Source: JAMXLO01 sp963776505 (lineage in GTDB: Bacteria > Pseudomonadota > Alphaproteobacteria > Acetobacterales > Acetobacteraceae). Taken from it: 64,000 nt of DNA. The stretch spans positions 27,478-91,477 of the forward strand of contig CAVZNH010000004.1 in the NCBI GenBank assembly GCA_963776505.1, read 5' to 3'. Within the stretch, counting starts at the first letter, position 1. Each line of letters begins with the position of its first letter. Both the position numbers and the translations under genes were made by a program. Positions 63,790 through 64,000 of this stretch are shown in pieces. Below the pieces are notes generated by a model. That model made no database searches, was not told the origin of the DNA, and was given only the letters and a program-made list of their open reading frames with translations.

Positions 63790-64000
63790 ACCAACTCCCC
63801 TACTGGCAGCGAGACCACCCTGAATGCGGATGGCCCTACGCAGTCGGCGGCATTTGCCGCCTCACGAGTTCGTGATCTAGCATCCGAATTGAACGCGACC
63901 CGACTTAATCCGTCGTGCTCAGCCGACGCTCACGTCCTGATTGATCAAGATCAATGCGGCGCACGGCGTCTCGGATCAATTTCTGCTGCCTGACCAAGGT
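63790..64000. other. right-edge non-coding stretch carrying an FNR/FixK-type box
   Basis: No complete gene is visible. One plus-strand frame of 85 codons overlaps here but is unlike a protein. The only feature I can support is the dyad at 63941-63954. Confidence 0.4.
63941..63954. promoter_or_regulatory. FNR/FixK-type binding site
   Basis: TTGATCAAGATCAA matches the FNR/FixK consensus TTGAT-N4-ATCAA in all ten fixed positions. It lies 151 bp upstream of the small gene 63565-63789 (read leftward) and near the window edge, so it may control a gene to the right. Such sites serve low-oxygen regulation in alphaproteobacteria. Confidence 0.6.

Overview
The window is a GC-rich stretch of an alphaproteobacterial chromosome. 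The gene content (class III CoA-transferases, amidohydrolase_2 enzymes, LLM flavin oxidoreductases, a hydantoinase pair, Liv-type transport, a phasin) and interspersed hairpin repeats at 17.2 and 19.4 kb suggest Rhodospirillales, perhaps Acetobacteraceae. That placement is an inference from gene style; no rRNA is present.

Region 1 (1-10.3 kb) mixes metabolism and housekeeping: a VOC protein cut by the window edge, an acyl-CoA dehydrogenase-like flavoprotein, an HTH regulator, a D-2-hydroxyacid dehydrogenase, a methyl-accepting chemotaxis protein, a UbiH-type hydroxylase, FtsK and a second VOC protein.

Region 2 (10.3-24 kb) is a CoA-ester catabolic district: MmgE/PrpD, two CaiB-type CoA-transferases, a CaiD-like hydratase, a cupin, an FAH-family hydrolase, a MaoC-like protein, an acyl-CoA synthetase, an amidohydrolase, a penicillin-acylase-family amidase and SurE. 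Many of these are broken by single-base indels that restore conserved sequence when corrected. This looks more like consensus error (or very recent decay) than ordinary pseudogenes.

Region 3 (24-45 kb) is clean and almost wholly catabolic or transport. It holds an LLM/LLM/SDR operon divergent from an MDR-type reductase and an SDR, and a six-gene minus-strand operon (MFS exporter, two amidohydrolases, Rieske protein, carboxymuconolactone decarboxylase-like protein, 47-residue-repeat protein). A 10-kb plus-strand run follows: hyuA-hyuB-acyl-CoA ligase-livK-livH-livM-livG-livF. Together these could import an amide, cyclic imide or aromatic compound, open or oxidise it and feed it into CoA thioester metabolism; the substrate cannot be read from sequence.

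Region 4 (45-52.1 kb) holds a hybrid sensor kinase, a cupredoxin, polA (no ordinary start codon for its full N terminus), a CHCC zinc-finger protein, a lipoprotein hydrolase and tRNA-Arg(CCG).

Region 5 (52.1-61.5 kb), just downstream of the tRNA, looks like an accessory island: degenerate ORFs, a phage-like hypothetical gene, a 28-bp imperfect inverted repeat around an AT-rich core, a DUF927-like C-terminal remnant, a frameshifted Tat-type solute-binding protein, an MT-A70 methyltransferase and a whole IS21-family element with recognisable ends and a near-perfect 8-bp target duplication.

Region 6 (61.6-64 kb) returns to core-like genes: a SAM methyltransferase, a phasin-like protein with small neighbours, and at the right edge a perfect FNR/FixK-type box.
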